NCBI GenBank assembly: GCA_039934875.1
Contig: JBDTLH010000071.1
Coordinates: 1-25,777 of the forward strand
DNA from: JBDTLH01 sp039934875
GTDB lineage: Bacteria; Acidobacteriota; Terriglobia; Terriglobales; Acidobacteriaceae
Reading direction: 5' to 3'
DNA: 25,777 bases
Made by a program: the position numbers and the translations under genes. Each line of letters starts with the position of its first letter. Within the stretch, counting starts at the first letter, position 1. The notes under the pieces are model-generated. The model saw nothing but the letters and a program-made list of their open reading frames with translations, made no database searches and had not been told where the DNA came from. This document shows, in pieces, positions 24,080 to 25,777 of the stretch.

Positions 24080-25777
24080 CTATGGTTTGTCTCCTTCGCT
24101 TTCTTCCTCCGTCGCGGTGGACACTCTGTTGATATCGAGCACTGGAAGACCTGCGGCCTTGAGTTTCGCGTTCGTCTCCGCGAGATCGTTGGCGCGAATG
24201 CCATTCCAGCGCCGCATTATGGGTTCATTGCGTTCGAGAAGATCGGCAATGGCCTGCTGCTGTGGCGAAGTGGGCGCGGCGTCGCTCATATCAAGCACAC
24301 TATATACCTGTGCTAACCCGCCGCTAAGCCCGCCAAGCGAATCCGTTGCGGTAGCACGACCAGACCCGCCGGGCGCACCTTCGAGAGCGGACACTGCATT
24401 ATCTAAGCTGCTCAGCGATTGCGCCGCCTCGCCCTGAGCCTTCGGTTGCAGCTTCCTGATCTGCTCCCGCAGCGAGCGCACTTGGGAGAGCGCCTCGAAG
24501 TCAGCATCCATCGCGGAGGCCAGTTTCGACTGTGCCTCAAATAACTCTTGCAATCGCGCCGGCGTGGTCTTTATGCGCGGGTCCATTTTAACGGTGAGCT
24601 TCGCGGATTGCGTCTGCCCATCCGCCGTGAGCTTCACCGTGTAGTATCCCGGCAACACGAATTGTCCCAGCGGATAACGCGGCGTGTTGTGCACGATTGC
24701 AGCGATGGGATACCCGTGTCTCAGTGATTCCGGCGCAGGATAGCGCAGGTCCCAAACCAAACGATGCATGCCCGCTTCGCCGGAGAGCCCATGCGGCATA
24801 CGTATCCAGTAGTAAGGAACATTGAGTTCTTTGGGCGTGGGAATACTGAGCTTGTCAGTGCTGGAAAAACGCCGCACCCGTTTGCCCTGCGCGTCGCTGA
24901 TCTCGATCACCACTGGGCTGCTGGTGTTGCTTGCAAGCGAGTAGTTGAGGATCGCGCCCTCGGGCGGATTCTGCCCGGCAGGCATCTCCGGCGGCGGCGG
25001 CGTATCCGTGTAATTATCGCGGCGAATGCGATACGCCGTTTCGGGTTGGTATAACTTCGTCGTCGCCCCGCCGGATTCCATCTGCCGCAGTGGAGTGATG
25101 TCATCCAATATCCAGAATGATCGCCCATGGGTTCCCGCGATCAGGTCGTTATCATGCACCACGATATCGCGCACGCTGGTGGATGGCAGGTTCAGTTGCA
25201 GCGACTGCCAATGGTCTCCATCATCCAGCGAATACCAGACGCCGAGCTCGGTCGCGGCGTAGAGGAGTCCCTTGCGAACCGGATCTTCACGCACCGCATT
25301 AACCGGCTGATCATCGGGGATTCCGTTTGAATCCCTCTGCCAGCTCTTGCCGCCGTCATGCGTACGCAAGATAACAGCGTGCAGATCGTCGTTGCGCAGA
25401 CGGTTGATTGCGGCATAGGCGGTGTTCTCGTCAAAATGGGATGCCTCAATCTGCGCTACCTTGCTCCAGGGCGCAAGGTCAGGCGGAGTGATGTTCTGCC
25501 AGCTCTTGCCTCCATCGTGGGTGATCTGGATTTGTCCATCATCAGTGCCGATCCAAATGGTATTCGCATCTTTGAACGATGGTCCAATCGAGTAGATTAC
25601 CCCGCGATGCTTGCCCTTGGCGGGATCTGAATATTCGGCAAATTGGCCCAGCTTCGACGGCACGCCCGGGTCTTCGCGCGTCAGGTCGGGACTGATAATG
25701 TCCCAGCTATGCCCGCCGTCCATCGTCTTGAAAAGCACATTGGAACCAAGATAGAGCGTGTGCGGGTCAGCGTGCGC
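24080..25777 (-). CDS. VPS10/sortilin-like BNR-repeat protein, 5' end beyond the window
   Basis: The visible 565 residues are the C-terminal part; the frame is open to the window edge. Repeated BNR/Asp-box motifs are seen, such as TMDGGHSWDIISPDLTRED, TDDGQIQITHDGGKSWQNIT, RTHDGGKSWQRDSNGIP and YSLDDGDHWQSLQLNLP. They build a beta-propeller like the sortilin VPS10 domain, and similar large proteins are abundant in acidobacteria. After GTHGRSFWILDDITPLRQM comes a beta-sandwich-like region (about 230-385), then a helical Ala/Gln-rich segment (KLASAMDADFEALSQVRSLR) and an acidic tail. The ligand and enzymatic status are unknown. It probably heads or lies within the operon ending in gpsA and the DCC gene, since thpR begins 11 bp after its stop. 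Confidence 0.88.
   Translation of the reverse strand, partial: AHADPHTLYLGSNVLFKTMDGGHSWDIISPDLTREDPGVPSKLGQFAEYSDPAKGKHRGVIYSIGPSFKDANTIWIGTDDGQIQITHDGGKSWQNITPPDLAPWSKVAQIEASHFDENTAYAAINRLRNDDLHAVILRTHDGGKSWQRDSNGIPDDQPVNAVREDPVRKGLLYAATELGVWYSLDDGDHWQSLQLNLPSTSVRDIVVHDNDLIAGTHGRSFWILDDITPLRQMESGGATTKLYQPETAYRIRRDNYTDTPPPPEMPAGQNPPEGAILNYSLASNTSSPVVIEISDAQGKRVRRFSSTDKLSIPTPKELNVPYYWIRMPHGLSGEAGMHRLVWDLRYPAPESLRHGYPIAAIVHNTPRYPLGQFVLPGYYTVKLTADGQTQSAKLTVKMDPRIKTTPARLQELFEAQSKLASAMDADFEALSQVRSLREQIRKLQPKAQGEAAQSLSSLDNAVSALEGAPGGSGRATATDSLGGLSGGLAQVYSVLDMSDAAPTSPQQQAIADLLERNEPIMRRWNGIRANDLAETNAKLKAAGLPVLDINRVSTATEEESEGDKP

Overview
The window reads as a chromosomal segment of a diderm bacterium, most likely an acidobacterium (Acidobacteriota, Terriglobia-like). 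This is inferred from the mix of genes: a secreted S53 sedolisin, a PEP-CTERM protein, a large VPS10/BNR-repeat protein, M1-like/TPR and beta-lactamase-fold exported proteins, lipid A genes (msbA-like, lpxB) and a tmRNA with an ...AYAA tag. No 16S rRNA or other decisive marker is present, so the taxonomy is inference. The right-hand 22 kb is visibly more GC-rich and gene-dense than the first 3 kb.

Left end (1-3071): the integrase end of a genomic island sitting against the 3' end of ssrA (tmRNA, 3072-3439, minus strand). It holds a decayed TPR gene with at least two frame changes (1-250), a LysR-type regulator broken by a one-base frameshift (281-1331), a small excisionase-like HTH protein (1517-1789) and a complete tyrosine recombinase (1792-2970). 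The HTH and recombinase genes converge, with 2 bp between their stops. The short gap between integrase and tmRNA carries 11-bp tandem repeats. The other end of the island lies outside the window.

3440-6764: a small ABM-domain protein, a secreted NTF2-like protein, a 0.5-kb stretch with no convincing gene, an MFS transporter, and a short lipoprotein gene that appears cut off and runs antisense into the MFS 3' end.

6765-13369 (minus strand): a histone-deacetylase-family hydrolase, then a lipoprotein fusing a serine beta-lactamase-fold domain to a DUF1343/NamZ exo-muramidase domain, then a class-A-beta-lactamase-like hydrolase joined by an ATGA overlap. After a 147-bp gap come a PEP-CTERM protein and an S53 peptidase joined by a TAATG overlap. 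The first group looks like a cell-wall fragment (muropeptide) processing operon.

13532-21399 (plus strand): sucC, sucD and ndk (succinyl-CoA synthetase and nucleoside diphosphate kinase), an MsbA-like ABC exporter overlapping lpxB (lipid A synthesis and export), and a secreted M1-peptidase-like protein with TPRs that has lost the first zinc histidine and the catalytic glutamate.

21406-25777 (minus strand): one tight probable operon consisting of a large VPS10/BNR-repeat protein (5' end beyond the window), thpR, plsY, gpsA and a DCC-family protein. It combines RNA-end hydrolysis with the supply of glycerol-3-phosphate and lysophosphatidic acid for phospholipid synthesis.
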